From Atopsyche davidsoni (lineage: Eukaryota; Arthropoda; Insecta; Trichoptera; Hydrobiosidae): a stretch of 64,000 bases of DNA. The DNA lies in the NCBI GenBank assembly GCA_022113835.1, contig JAILWY010000014.1, forward strand, positions 6,387,501 to 6,451,500. The letters are read 5' to 3'. The translations under genes were made by a program, and so were the position numbers. The notes under the pieces were generated by a model that saw nothing but the letters and a program-made list of their open reading frames with translations, was not told the DNA's origin and searched no databases. Shown here piece after piece: positions 36,701-51,256 of this stretch (position 1 is the first letter of the stretch; the number at the start of each line of letters is the position of its first letter).

Positions 36701-39700
36701 ACTTCCCATCGATTTTCCCAAGCGGGCCGCGGCCGCGAGGCAGCTACGCCTCTACCAACTTATTGCGAAGATTTATGGCGAAAAAATTCATTGTGAAAAA
36801 TATCCCTCCGAATTCCGACCCGAATGAGTGATTTATTAATTCATTTATGGATAAAGTCTCCGGTAGTATTATTTGACTCATTTTAAAGGAAACCAACTTT
36901 AAAAGTGGTATTTTTTCTACTGTAAACACGTTTTACTCAGCTTTATTAAAAGTCTGAATTTGTATAAACGTTACGTTATTGATTATAAAAAGTGACACGG
37001 CATTCTTTCATCGCCCCCGTTCTTCTAATGCGATTCAATACGTTGGTGAATTATTAAAAAAAATCAATAAACACACTATTTAAAACACCAATTTCTATAT
37101 CGATTAGTACATGTCTTAAGTATATCATAAGGTTATTTTATTTCTCTCTCTCATTTTTGTTATACAACAACATAATTAATTATCTTCACTATTAAATTTT
37201 ATAAAACTGTCTTCGTTCTTTTAAAATAGAAAACATAAATATAATTTAATAATATAAAAAGAATTCTTGCTTTTTAACATATAAACAAACATCCCTTTGT
37301 TCATTTTTGTCATTCTACCAGCCCGTGTGAATGTGTATCACGTACAGCTTACAGGGACAACACAAAGATATTAGAAAAGTAACTGATATGATTACTGGGT
37401 AAAATATGGGAGCTCTTCTATATTAGATTCTAATGCGAAGAACACATTTAGCATTTCAGATATTTTTACTATAATTTAATCATCTTTGCAATTATAGCAA
37501 GTTTTCCAGATCATTACAGTCCATGATTACAACAAAAATAGTAATGCGATGCTCAATGAGCCTGATAAGAAAATGTAATTGACAGAATTTAGCAGGTATT
37601 TTATTGAGAGTAAATAACTGCAACGTAAGTGTAAAACCTTCTTGTAGTATTATATAAACAATAAACTTATGACTGTGCAATTTTAGAAAGGTACATTATA
37701 AATTTCAATTGTATGTAAACCGTTTTTAATAGTACACAGAACCTTGATAACAAAAAAAAATCAATTAAGTTCACGGCTTTTTACGCTAACACAACATAGG
37801 GTTTGCAAGTACAAAATAAACGAATTGAGAAATTAAAATATCGTAATTCACACAGCAAAACTACAAATAGCGATTAGAGCGTTTATTAAATGCCCATAGC
37901 CCTGAAGACGAATAGGGAAAACAGTGCTAAGTCCGTTTATAAGTTTTTATCCGAAGATGGATAAAGCCATAAAATATTGTCTATCTAATTTTACGCCTTA
38001 AATACTTATAGATAATAATAAATTTGCTAGCAGTTTGTGGAACGACTATATAACTTTTAAATATTTGCATTGCATAATTTTTGGAAAATGTTTTAAAGTG
38101 TAATTTTATCATGACAAGCCGGTAATACGACCTCATAGGACTGACTGAAAATATCGTTAGCTTCAATTTGCGCATTCCAATAATTGTTATCTATAGCGCT
38201 TGTAGCTATAAACAACAGGAGTAAGTAATGAACTGCAAGTACGAAAACTAACATCATAGCAATCTTAAAGAGTTTACAGTGTCGACTCCTCAAAGTAAAT
38301 GAGAGAATGGGGTAAAAATCACAAGACGATTTTACGGAAGGTAATTATTTTGGGACATAAAGATGTGAAGTTTGAATGACCCCCGGGTAGTTAGTTATCC
38401 TCACAAATATTTTCCGAACACTCGCTACAAACTTGGAAGCTCTCCGACAACTTTCAACGGGGGTTTAATTTTCAATATGTAGTTACAAAGTAAATTAGAC
38501 CCCAGTTCTGACTCTATAATGTAAAGTTACTATTATTTCATGCCGACATCGGAACACTCCTTAAGTGTATTAAATCATGAAATTAATAAAATTCCAACAC
38601 AAACACTATTTCTTTTATATTGATTAAGTCTTACGACATAAGGACAAATTTAAACAGCGGATAAACGATGAAACAAAATAGTATCTTTGTGACGGAAAAA
38701 AGAAGAATATTAAAACCACATTTTATACATCCTATAAACAATAAATATACATACATTATATTATTTTTTTCTTGGTGGTGTGAGCTTAATTTGAATCAAC
38801 ACATTCCTAGTTTCATATTTGTTAACGTGAAAATAATAAACCGGTACATTTTGCACATTTAATAATTATCTTCATAAAAATTATAAGCTAAATTATAAGA
38901 ACCTAGCGGTAAAAAAGATTGCGGGGGCAATCAGGAGGTGTGCGATCGAATCACACCCCTGTTCCGATATTTTTTTAAAAGATTTGTCTTATCGTTTAAA
39001 TAGCTGAATCTGACGGGTGTTGCGGGAGTTTTAATTCCACAAAACTGCTGAGGGCGCAGTTCGGGACTCGTGCACACGAGTGTGGTGCACTTGCACGCCA
39101 GCAGGTTGCGAAACAGTCGAGCTCGGGAATACCGCATAAAAAGGAGTTCTCTTTCAGGAGGACTTCGCGATAAGGTGCACGAGGTGCTGCAGTCTATCGA
39201 ATGTTAAAAGTGTAAACTTAAATAATTTAAAGATAATTATGATATATTAAAACCCGTTATGGCTTGAAAACCGCGTCTTTTTTGGTAGCACTCTAAAATT
39301 GTAAAAAAATTAAAACAACAAAATGTAATAGTACATACTAGATACTAATAGAAACTCCTTAGGCAATAAAAAAAGAATAGATTCATCGAGGTTTAAAATG
39401 TGCAGTAATTCAAAACTCAACGCACAATTTAAATAATATATTTTTCATTCCTAGGTCAATAATAAATAAAATATATTTTATACATGTTAGAATTATTTTC
39501 GTATTTTTTCTAATAAATTATTCAGTCTCATTTCAAAAAATCTAGAGGTGAGCACATATCCTTGTATCCTATAGGGGTAAATTATAAATATTTATACTTC
39601 GGATTCAAATATCCATTATCGGTTACTCAGAATAATACACAATTAATCGGATATTCTAAAATTAATGTTGATTGACCAGTCACTTTTTTAGATAGTCGTA

Positions 39701-42700
39701 AAAAATAAGATGTTCAGGTACAAAAATGAACATAGCTGAAATATATATAATCAGCTTCATTCTTAACTTAGAATGGTGAAAAATAAACAAGGTTTTTTCA
39801 ATATATTACTATACTATGGCGCATATTTTCAATGCGAAAAAATCCACACAGAAAATTCTTGTTTCGTATAATGCATTAACAGACAACAAATGTTTCTCAT
39901 GCTAAAAAAATACGTACTTAACCTAAGTAATTCCTTTTCCGAATTTGCACCCCGAGTAAACAAGTAGGGGCGGGTAAAAGAGCCCCATACATTATATTAT
40001 TTCTTACCGTAGACAGGGGCCGCCGAGGCTGGCCCGCGGCCAAGCCCGAGGCGCACGTGCGGGCCGCCGCAGGACCGCGGCCCGCGCCGAGCAGCCCGCT
40101 AACAAGGAGACCGACCGAGGCTCATTCGGGAAATTAAAGTTGCTAGAGCATTTAAATTAAATAACGGAACGTATGCACAAGTATAGATACTTATCGCAGT
40201 ACGGCACGCCGAGCCGTTGTATTCAAAATCTTTTAATAATGTAAGTCTACGAGAGCAGCGGTTTTGTGACGATAGAGCCAGGTATTTAATACCGGAGTTG
40301 GCGAATAGCGAATTGAGACGATCTACTGTAAAATTGTGCGATAAAGAGTATTTAAACAGTAAGGTCTTTAAAAAACATTGTATTATTGTATTGGCGTCAT
40401 GTAATACTTCACTGCCATCTTTGTATGCGCTTGGGTATCATGTATTTAATATAATTAAATTTTGTAAATCTACCCATAGGTGTAGACGCGTTGCTTGTAA
40501 CTTTAATTGAGAATGTTAATTTCAATCAAGTGGAAGAACTTTTAACAAGTATGCCATTTTTTTGTCATAACTAGGTAATAAAATAAACTTTTGAAGTATC
40601 AATATCTTAATTATTTATATTGAATTTGGTCGCATTACATTTTGTCAAAATTTTGAGATACCCTTATTACTTTTTATAAATGCAAATTTTCTATTGTATC
40701 TCAGTCTTTCAAAAACCTTTGAAAGCTAGAATTGAGTAATCAAGATAAAATACATATCGATGCTGACATTTAAAACAGGTACGTAACAAATCTATTTTTT
40801 TATCGAACACTTCGACAAATTAAAACATATACTAATTGAGTATTTTGTAACAATGGTTCCGTAGCACTATCCATCAATTCAGCTAAGACACTCGTTTATT
40901 GTTACTTAACTCTGAAAAGATACTAAAGCCAGAAAACTGCTATTTTTATTGGAGGGGGGGGGACAGTATGTTCCAAGTAGATTCTTGTTTCAGATATTGC
41001 TATCTTGACCTCGCTCCAACTGAAAAAATACTTGGGTCTTAATATTTTATCACAAATAAATAAATCATGCACATTTTTTGCATGTACGCGTTCATTTTAA
41101 ATTTTAAATTTTTGTAGTTTTGATAGCAACAAAACATTTAGTCCAAAAACCTTAAAATGATACAATTGAATCAATGAAAATTTATTAGATTCAAAAGACG
41201 ATGTATATCCACTTTTTCTAACAAATGGTTGGTTTTTGTGAATAATGATGATGCCCGCCCACAGCACTCTGTGGAAAGTTGTAGAAACGCTTATTAATGT
41301 TAACGTATAATTCAAGTGGGCTTAGGCGGCGGTGAACTTGTCGTCATATTCCCATGACAGGCCATAATGTATTATTATAATTTAATAATTGCCAAATAAT
41401 TGCACAACAGCCGCATTACTTGCGAATTAGTGGTTCGTTAGAATAGCAACATTTAAACGGATTTCTCAATCGGCTTACCGGATACCTCAGCTGCTGTAAC
41501 AAACGACACCTGTTTCGGCGTAATACTAACCTCCATTTAACAGTAAAGTATACATAAATATATATCTTCCTTTTTAAATTAAAAGCTCGCAAATATGATT
41601 TTATGAACTCACACAACACACTCACTGGCTAATAATGTGATTCTATCAAACTCGAATTAAATAGATTAAAATTCTAATTAATATTACAGCTAAAAAATCT
41701 TATTTTTAATCAATATTGCACTTTAAAATTTTTTTTTTTAATGGCCGTAATTTCTTCGACAGAATAGGGAGAAATTGTGCTATTCATTTTAAAGAAACGA
41801 CTAACTTGTATTCTGCGTCAGCAGCTCATAAATTCCCATCAAATAGTAAAAAAATCAATGCGCTCAAAAAAACCTTATATGTATTATAATTCAATTTTAA
41901 TATAATATATTTTTTTAAATAACTGCGTAATAAATGTTATACATATAATAACACGAATTAAGTAATGATGTATAGTTTAAAAAATAATGAATGTTATACA
42001 TTAGGTTTCTTTTGAAGAATAATATTATTCGTAACCGAAAATTTCTGGCATGGGACATGCAACATTGACCCCTTTGTTCCCACGTCCAAGATGCATATCC
42101 GTGGGGCAAATGTTATCAGATTTATTTATAACAGAATTTATTGAAGGAAAACATTCACGTAAGACGTACGTGCAATAAAAGTGTTTTATTTTTATTAAAA
42201 TTCTACGACAATATTAAGTACTATCTCTAGTTGATCAATTTCCAGGTAAGACCTAACACATTCAATATCTTTCTTTGCAGTTTTGGATAATCACTTTTAT
42301 CTGTAACTGTGTTGAAACATTGTGCAGTGCATTATTAAAACATTCACATGTACATATCCTTTATAAAGTAATACTTTAGTGTATTCAGACCGTGAGAGCA
42401 CTGATCTAGTGGTGCATTTTCTGGCGGGTAGTCTCTCGGACACATATTGGCAGAGAACTTCCCCACCGTCTGAGGGAACTGCCTCCGAGAAGTTTGTAAT
42501 TGGATTAGCTTTTTCTTCCCCCAGACGGACTCAAGCTGGAGTCATTTAAATTCCACGTACCTACTTCTGAACGTTATAGAAACTTCCTAACAGACCAATT
42601 TTCAAATGCAGGATATTTACGAGTCTTGGAATACTTTTCCTCGTTGCAAGAGTTATTTATTTTTCATTCGCTGTTAGCCGCTTAGTGAAATTCTGATACG

Positions 42701-43157
42701 CCTGCCTTATTAAATTACTCAAAACTTATATTTACAATCCATATTGGCACACCCATTTGTGTAAACGGTTTAAAGGCATAAAAAATGATCTCATTTAGAA
42801 ACAAAAAATATGAATATGTCATAACGATTCAATAATTGCATTTCATCTATCAAACGAGACGTCATTTAAATAAATATATAATTTTCAATTATCGCTTTTA
42901 ATTTGATTTCGGTGTTGAATTCATTAAAGAGTATTACAAAACACAAAAAAGTACTTGGATTTTATTAAATAAGCCTAAAGAAAAAACATAAGTAAAAAAA
43001 TGATGACAGGCTGATTTGGCTAAATAACTACTTTTATAATAGCAGTAAAAAAAAAACACGCTTAAGTAACAAAATAATGAAATAATCTTTGGAAGAAACC
43101 GTAAAACAGAATAGGTAGAAAAAATAATTTAACTGAAAATAAACCAAGCAGCTGAAT
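33721..43157. other. Presumed Camta intron with GC islands, 33.7-43.2 kb
   Basis: Islands at about 33890-34160 (with the C homopolymer), 34880-34980, 36530-36760, 38930-39190, 39940-40140, 41320-41520 and 42400-42560. The 40-kb island ends on the minus strand in a good donor (CTACG|GTAAGAAAT). A weak tRNA-T-arm-like segment lies at 38935-38965. No supported gene. Confidence 0.4.
34000..34024. repeat. C homopolymer in a GC-rich island
   Basis: Sixteen consecutive C (34000-34015), then GCGC and further C runs, inside the island at 33890-34160. Confidence 0.95.
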
Positions 43158-43171
43158 GATATATTTTTACT

Positions 43172-43484
43172 TACTAATATGATTTGGCATATTTTTTCAC
43201 ACATTGAAAATGATTTTAAAGAAACTCTCAGAAAAATATCATCGTGATTGTTTAAAATTCTTGATTAACAGGTGACTCTTTAGTACAAGGGTCAATACAC
43301 CGGCCATGTAAGCTTGGAGATGTAGGTTCAAATCCTACACAGGTCACGATGATATTTTTCAGAGAGTTGATTTAAAATCATTTTCAATGTGTGAAAAAAT
43401 ATGCCTAATCATATTAGTAAGTAATATAAGCTTGTAAAGGTAATTAAAACGCACTTGATTGACGTTCAATCTATAAAATAGACC
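43172..43484 (+). mobile_element. tRNA-headed inverted-repeat SINE, copy A
   Basis: A 313-bp insertion flanked by an exact 14-bp duplication, GATATATTTTTACT (43158-43171 and 43485-43498), typical of LINE-driven retrotransposition. The core 43272-43347 is a 76-base tRNA-like unit: GTGACT/GGTCAC ends, A-box-like TAGTACAAGGG and a B box GGTTCAAATCC inside a perfect T stem (GTAGG/CCTAC). Arms of about 80 bp flank the core as inverted repeats (43169-43247 against 43344-43424, over 85% complementary). After the right arm comes a 60-bp tail shared with copy B. Confidence 0.75.
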
Positions 43485-44402
43485 GATATATTTTTACTCA
43501 ATGCATTCAGTAAAAGTGACATTGATGACAAAATTCTTCAACTCTACAAATACGATTGTCTTTTTAGCGTGATGATGTGAACGGTCACAACTGCATTGTC
43601 CATCTTACATTCGCGATTATCATAGCTGGTTTATGGTTATTCGTACCAAGTTGGTAAATTACTCAATCATTTAAACAAAGCATACTTGCTTTACTGGATA
43701 CTGAGACATATGCACATAGCAACCTTCAAACTTCAAGTATATAATTACAAGTTAATGCAAATTTCATTTATTTAAATTTACTAAGAATAAATTATTATTT
43801 TATGATAAGCTTACGGTAGCTAATGTACAGTTAAATACAAAAGTATTTTGTTATTTTAATATATTTTCTGCGCAAGGCAACTCGATATATTATGTTTTAA
43901 AAACATCATATAAACAGTGTACATTTGTGAGCTGTTATATGTTTATAAGTATAATTCAAGTATATATAAAATTCAAGTAATATTTGTTTTTATCTTAATA
44001 TTTTTTTAATGTATAATTAATATTCTGTTTGATCGTGTTTTATTTAGACATTCTTAGTATTTATTGTAATATATGACTCCACAGCTCACAAACATACATT
44101 ACTTATTTTTATTAAAATAAACAACAAAATATCGCGGGTACGCTTATTTAAAAAGCTATACTATGATAGGTGTAAGTTCGCAGGTTCACATAATTGAGTG
44201 AGGCTGTGCCCCCAGCAGGGCTGGACGGTTGCACCCCCCCTCCCCCTAGCAGTAAATCAGGCTTCTTGTGAACCTTGCATGGTATTTTCAGCCGTGACAT
44301 TTCTACAGAGATTCGCCGGCTGGTGCAGCCGCCAACTTTTCATCCTCCGAATTTGACTTATGCCCCCAAATAGTTTTTTTTTATCCAATTTTTAATTATA
44401 TA

Positions 44403-44511
<109 letters not shown>

Positions 44512-47500
44512 AGAAGATACATTACACTATTTATAAGTCAATATTAAAAGAAAATCAAATAATAATGCACCCTGTGAAATTATTATTATCTCTCGTTTAC
44601 TCTATCTATAACTATAAAAACATATTTTACGTATACTATGTGAGTTTTATACGACAACTTCTGACGATTCAGTTAGTAAAAAGCTCTAGAGGAACAGTTC
44701 AAAATCAACAAACAGAAATTCAATAACAGCCCTCACAATAAAGCAGCGATACTAATCTCAGAGTGCAGCCACATCCGGAACATCGGCAAACTCCGGCGGC
44801 GTTCGGGCACGTCCGCCTCGGCGCTGCTTCTAATTGGGTAATTGAATCACCCGGACCGGGATCTGAACGGCAGCCCAATTACTGGTACTAAGCTGGAAGG
44901 CTCTGCCGATGGTCTCCGAGACGGGGAGGTGAGCTTCCTGAAGAACTTTGGTATTTAAATACCGCGGTAAGAGATACCGCCCTGACTGCAAATGAACGCG
45001 GCGGACACCGGGCCGGAACTGTGTCGCTCAAGGAAGCCTTTTTGCGAGAGCTGTCTGATAATAGTTGGAAAGGGAATCACAATGAAGCCAAGCGTGCTTT
45101 ACTAAAGGATCTTAACCTAACAGGTACAAAAAACACGGACAACCCACGCAAAGTATGCAAAACAAAGATTTTACATACTTATTTATTTCAACTTGCACAA
45201 ATATCTTTATATTTAATGTTACTTTGTCAATGTATGAATCAATGTAAAACAAGAAGTTTTATTGTATTATGGAAATAAAATTAATCAATAATTCAGAAGT
45301 ATAAATCAACAATACCATAAATAATAAAAATTGTTTTCGATTTGTCAATACATTAATAACCGACGGTCTACTACATAAACTGGTAAAAAAAGAACCAATA
45401 CGTCATGTATCTTAAATGTGAAATAAAGTAATGTGTTGACGTAAACACGACAAAAAAATATTTTATTAATAGCATTTTACGGTGATAAGCAAAAGAAAGT
45501 ATCTCAAATAGCTAAAAATAAACGAAACAATAATAGAAAAAAAATAATAAAAAGCTGCTTAAAACAAAAAGTACAACAAAAAAGGCACCGCGCGACGAGG
45601 AAATATCCGATAGAAGCGGTCGCCGGGCCAAGACAAGCGCCAGGCCGCTCCATGGAGCCGATTGTCCTGGTTTATGGTCTGTTATTTTCTAGCAAGCTAA
45701 TCTGATTAGTTTATTCAACAATCAATCGTGTAGCCTTGCCAGTCTGTACAATGAAATCAACCAAACTGTCTTATAAATTATTTATGTATACAACTCTAAG
45801 GTACTAAATAAACATGACGAAAATAAATCTATATTTCAAATAAATTTTTACAAATCTCATATTAATATGTATAAATATTTTATTTATAAATTTTTTTTAT
45901 AATGCTACTACCGAAAAAAAAATTAGTTCAAAGACAAAATAAAAGTACTAGTTATTTAAACTAACGTAATGTCAGACGTAATTAATGTTTATTTCTTAAA
46001 ATTATTTCTACTCTAATAAAATATTTGTGTCAGCGTATACAAATACTTAATCAAACCAAGAAAGATACTTTTGCTAGAAACATACATAAAACACGAATAA
46101 AATATATTTTATCCAGTAGTAAACAAAATGTTAACACCACTATTTCAATGTTGAGCGCTCCCCGATATCTTGAGTACGTTTCACAAAAAGCCATTCGTCT
46201 TTTGGCAAGGGTGCCACACTTGCAGGGGCGGGTTCAGCTGATGCAGCCCCTTCGACGCCCATCTCCGCACCCCTCGAGTCGTGATCGAAGCCTTCGGGAG
46301 TACAGCCTTTATAAAATAAAAGCCTCAAGGTAACCCACTACCCCTTCCGCCCCGTTGAGAAACTAAGTGTCGGCGCCGGATGCGATAAGTCGATACATTT
46401 TTTTGGAGAAGATACTTTGATCCGAACTTTAAGTAGAGTTTAAAGTTTCAGACCTTTTTTTATATTGTCAAATAGGATGAAAATATATAGTAAAAAACGT
46501 GTTTTAAAAAACAGCTACATTATTCATAATAAAAATAAAAATAAAAACAAACACAGTAAGCACATATAAATTATTCTAGTAACGTTTCTACGCATCAACA
46601 ACAACGTGGTATTCAATTTTAAATAGTTACTTAACGACCATTGCGGTCCCAAGCTTCAATCCCGAGTGGAGCATGAAAACCATCAACAAAAATTGTTTTT
46701 TTATTTTTCATTAATTAAAATTATAGTGAAAAAAAAAACTTAACAAAAAAAGTCTGCCCAATTCATATTTATATAATTCCATTAGTATGGCTACACAACT
46801 GAAGAGTATAATAAGACAGACACATTCAAAACTGCTGTCTATAAACTATCCAATATTCAAAACATATTGATATTTAATTTTAAAAAAATGAAGTTAGAAG
46901 TCAACATTAACAGTTAAAAAGTTATTTTCTCAACAACATGTAACTTAAATAACATAAAAAATTGTAAGGAGCAACTACAAACACATCACGAGACTTGCTC
47001 GTGCTATCAAAAAAGCCCCTAATGTTCCACAATTAGCCCGCGATCCCGTGCGTAGCTTTTCGGTTCATTACATTAGTCGGAATTCATCAAAATAAAAAGT
47101 GTAAGTCCTAATGAACGCGGCGAGAATACTCGAGAGCAATGTATTAACACGCCTGTCCTATAATTCCATTACACATTTTACCCAATTATTACACTACCTT
47201 TTTACCAACCAAAAAACTTTTCATCTAACTTTTTAGTTTTACGGTACTTTTTACAAACATTTGTACATAAAATATAGAAACCTAAACACCCAGTCATCTC
47301 TAATCACCATTACAGCACTTCGAGATACGGTCATTTAAAAGTGCACTTAAATCGAAAAATTAATACAATAAAAATTAAAAATCCACACTGTTTATATTAA
47401 TATGAGATTTATGTTAAATTCACAAGAATTAAATTAACAAATCAACTGAATTTTATTTACAAAACAAATACTTCAAAAAAAAATAAAACTGATATTTAAC

Positions 47501-49602
47501 TGAAAAGTAGGATATATAATTGTTTTTAAAGATTACTGCTTCCAGTTAAAACTAAGACTTTTAAATAAAAATAATAACGCAATTTTGAATAGGTAACGTA
47601 TTAATGTATTTATCCGTGCAACTCATTTATTTACTCGCAAGAAATGAATTAAATAAAAAAATATTGAATGACATTAAAAATACAACTTTAACTCACGTTT
47701 ATAACTGGGATTGTTTTAAAATAAAACTTTACATATTTACGCTAGCATAAAAGAAAACATTAAAAATTAAAAACGGATGGCTTGCGACATTTTTGGCGTG
47801 GATGAATTGCAAAACCCTGAAGTGTAATTGAGAGACGTTTTTGTGTGGGTCACATTAATTGGTAAAAGATTTTGATCAGACATTAACGTTGGACCTTTAT
47901 TAATGAAAATAATATTACTCTAACGGACACATGCCCGCAAAGGGAGTTCTTTCATTGTGTTAGTTGTGTGTAAGTGAATTTGGTATCAAAGCAAAGTAAT
48001 TTTGTAAGAATTTACTTCATTTCTTACTTTCTTATTCTTTATACTGAGAATCTAAAACAAAATGTACCAACTCTGAAATATAAAGTATTATTAAATTAAA
48101 GTATTAAAAAATTATTGTTGAAATAATTTTAACTCATTCATTGCATTAAATTAACCTCGCATTAATTTTAAATTTTTGCTGCCTTTACAGTATCGATATT
48201 TTAAGAGATTGAAGGTGCATTTGAAAAACTGAAGAGATTCAATAATTAAAAAACCTTTTAATAAACAAAAAAATAAATAAAAACTGTTATTCCATATTTC
48301 CTACGTCATGGTAAAAAAAAACAATTATTTATAATCATCTTGTTAATTCATTATCAACGAAATCACATTGAAAGCGTCTAAATCAAATCAATTTTGAAGA
48401 TCAGATTCAATACAATCAAAATAATCAGATTTAAATGAGTCTTTTGTAAACAATCTTCAGATATGATTTTAAATAAATCAACAGAAGAAAAATTCGAGTA
48501 ATATAAATCTACGGAAAGAAATTATTTTGATTTCTGGTTATCTTTGTGTTTTCAGTATTTTTATATCGAGGTAATAAAAAATAATCTTTTCATTTTGAAG
48601 AAGAGTTTTTCAGCTGAAAATGTATTTTTTAAAAGGTAAAAGATTGAATTTTTGTAAACTTCCGTTTAATTTTTAAAAGCCGTAAAAACAATTGATAATT
48701 GGATATACTAACTTAGGAATTAAAAAGTGTAATAAGTACAATTACAAGAGTTTAAAATTATATATTGAAATAACAAATTTATTTCGCAGATAATAAAAAA
48801 AAATTAAATATATTCAAATATCATGTTAAGCTCCTATATAAAAAGAATAAAGCATTCTATACTTCTATAAGTAGCTTAGATATAAGTGTCGTTAGACTCT
48901 GTCCCGATAATTTTCAATTAAGAGCAATCGGCATTCACCACTGAGCCGAACTGAAAGTAATATTCTTAAAAATAATATACTTTTATTTTCCATTGTAGTA
49001 ACTTCATGCTTTTGATTTTCCTAGCCTTTTCTTTCCGCTTGTAAAATTTTCGTGATAACCGAGAAGCTATTCTTGTTTGGGCAAGCAAAATAATATACTA
49101 TCCTTGAAATAATTTCCATATTCTCTCCGCAAACCCCCGGCCGATGTGAAACATCGCTTCAGCAAATGGAGTACCTTGAACGGAATACCTCTGAAATATA
49201 GCGCATCCTATACAAACCCTTCTAGCAATATGACGAAGCATTCTACAGGGCTATGGAATATTCTAGAAATGGAAGCATCCCAGTAAATATGCTGACATGT
49301 TTACCCTCGCATTTTCTGACTTGCTAAAAAGGGACAGTTCTAATATAAAACTACTATCCTTTTTTGCAATTTGATAAATTAATTATTTATAGAAATCAAC
49401 CTACATCACACTGACAGCCGGGCTAAATATCATTTCAACTCCGAAATGATTACGTTCCATCAAAACAAACATCGAATTAGACACAGTCTACTGGATAGAC
49501 AGATAAACTTTTGACGAAGGCAAAATATATGACCGACTACCTAATCGGTCAAAGGAAAGAAAATACTGAGCACCAGACCGAAACTACCGAAAACAAGTTC
49601 AT

Positions 49603-49604
<2 letters not shown>

Positions 49605-49642
<38 letters not shown>
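49605..49642. repeat. (AT)n microsatellite
   Basis: About 19 AT units. Confidence 0.95.
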
Positions 49643-49645
<3 letters not shown>

Positions 49646-51256
49646 AAAAAACTTAATCTTTGAACTTTTATACCCATAGAGCACAAAAATAATCTATCTG
49701 GATTATTTTAATATTTCTGCACACGAGTATTACTTCAACGTGTCAAAATCAATTTAACAGCGGTTAATAAATTAGCGCACTTTGATAAATAATAAAATAA
49801 AAAAACCGCTAAAATCACTAAAAAATCGTGTGACTAACTCAACTACAATCCATAAAACATTGTGGTTAGGATGACACATCGCAGTCCTAATGTCAATGGA
49901 CTCGGACCCCACTTGTTGCATAAATAAATATGTGAATGCATCAATCATGTACAATTACTTTTATTTAGAAATACACATTTGTTAAAGTTATCAGTTTGTT
50001 TACAAAGACGAAAAAAATAACACCATCAAGTTGAGTTCGTTGAGATTTTCACAAAACGCATTGCGAGCTCTCGTATATTTTTTCTTGATCGGCTCGAGTG
50101 CTAACAGTCACCCGGGGACTCAAAACCGTTGAATTTATCAATTGGAAAAATTTCGCGACAGGCGGGTGCATTCGGATCCCCCTGGTAATCTGTCGCCGTC
50201 GGGGAGGCTGGGCGCTCTCCTCCCCGGGACTCGATCAATCCCCGGCCGAGATGGCAGCAGGCCACCGGCGCCGCCACGCCGCGGGGACAGCATGAAAAAT
50301 CACGCTGCAGGCACTTACCGCGCGCCTAATGGCGGATTCAGTTTTCGCAAGTGTCCGTGCTTCTTTTGTACGGAGCATCCGATAATTTTTCCGCCTTTGG
50401 GTTTTTTTTTTTTTTTTTGGCAAACTTTTTTTCAGTAGTCGTTGGTGTAATTTCAAGGATTTTATTAATCAATATATCGCTGGCTTCCTTTTGAGAATTT
50501 TTTAGTTTCAACTATCTACTATGGTAATAGCCATTGTGTGTGGGTGGGTGGGTGTGTGTGTATGTTTCATTTTTGGGTTCTCTATGGAATATCTTAAAAG
50601 AAACAACGCTGATTTTTTGCACGCAAGTTCAGTGAGATTTTCGATAGGATAATATTTTCATTCATAAACTAATTTAATAAAACTATCAAATATGCTTTAT
50701 GTACGAATTATATGATTCTGTTGTTCACAGCGAAAATTTCAAATTTAGAAATTTACTTCTAAGAAATTTACAGTTTATGTCAGCTTGACACAAGTACCAA
50801 TTTTATTTTTTAGTTGCGTTAGAAATTATTAATCACATCATTAATAACTTAAAATGCCTCCTAAAAAAATAACACCATCTAAGCACAGCAAACCTAATTA
50901 AAAAAGAATAGCACAATTGAACGTGATAAAGACTGCATCTAATAAAGTGAAAGTGATTCGATGTTTGTGACACGAAATGTGATATTTCCTAGAATGGCTT
51001 TGCTTTCAAAATTAATATCCGGTTATTAAAAAAATATGTGTACAAAATATTCATCTAATTGTCAGCCAAACATATGTTCAAAAACTATTGCATCGTTCAT
51101 CGAATACGTCATTTTATGACGGGCTACATTTCTAGTAAAAAAATAATAGTACACTGTTAGTAGCACGGGTTTCATAAAGCGCAATCAAATTATCAATTAT
51201 CAGTACTTTATATTTTTTTGTTGTAGATAAAACGATATTTTATAATTGAATAAATG

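Noticed and set aside
38935..38965. T-arm-like GGTGTG...CACACC with GATCGAATC
   Set aside because: Loop is too long, no matching A box, and flanks match the SINE family only loosely.
40217..40510. 97-codon plus-strand frame
   Set aside because: Begins with TTG, no family features, lies beside a GC-rich island.
43272..43347. Functional tRNA gene
   Set aside because: The anticodon arm pairs poorly and lacks T33; the unit is embedded in a repeated inverted structure, so a SINE head explains it.
45021..45278. 85-codon plus-strand frame reading SLKEAFLRELSDNSWKG
   Set aside because: Starts with GTG, no ATG context, splice context or known motif; looks like chance extension from an island.
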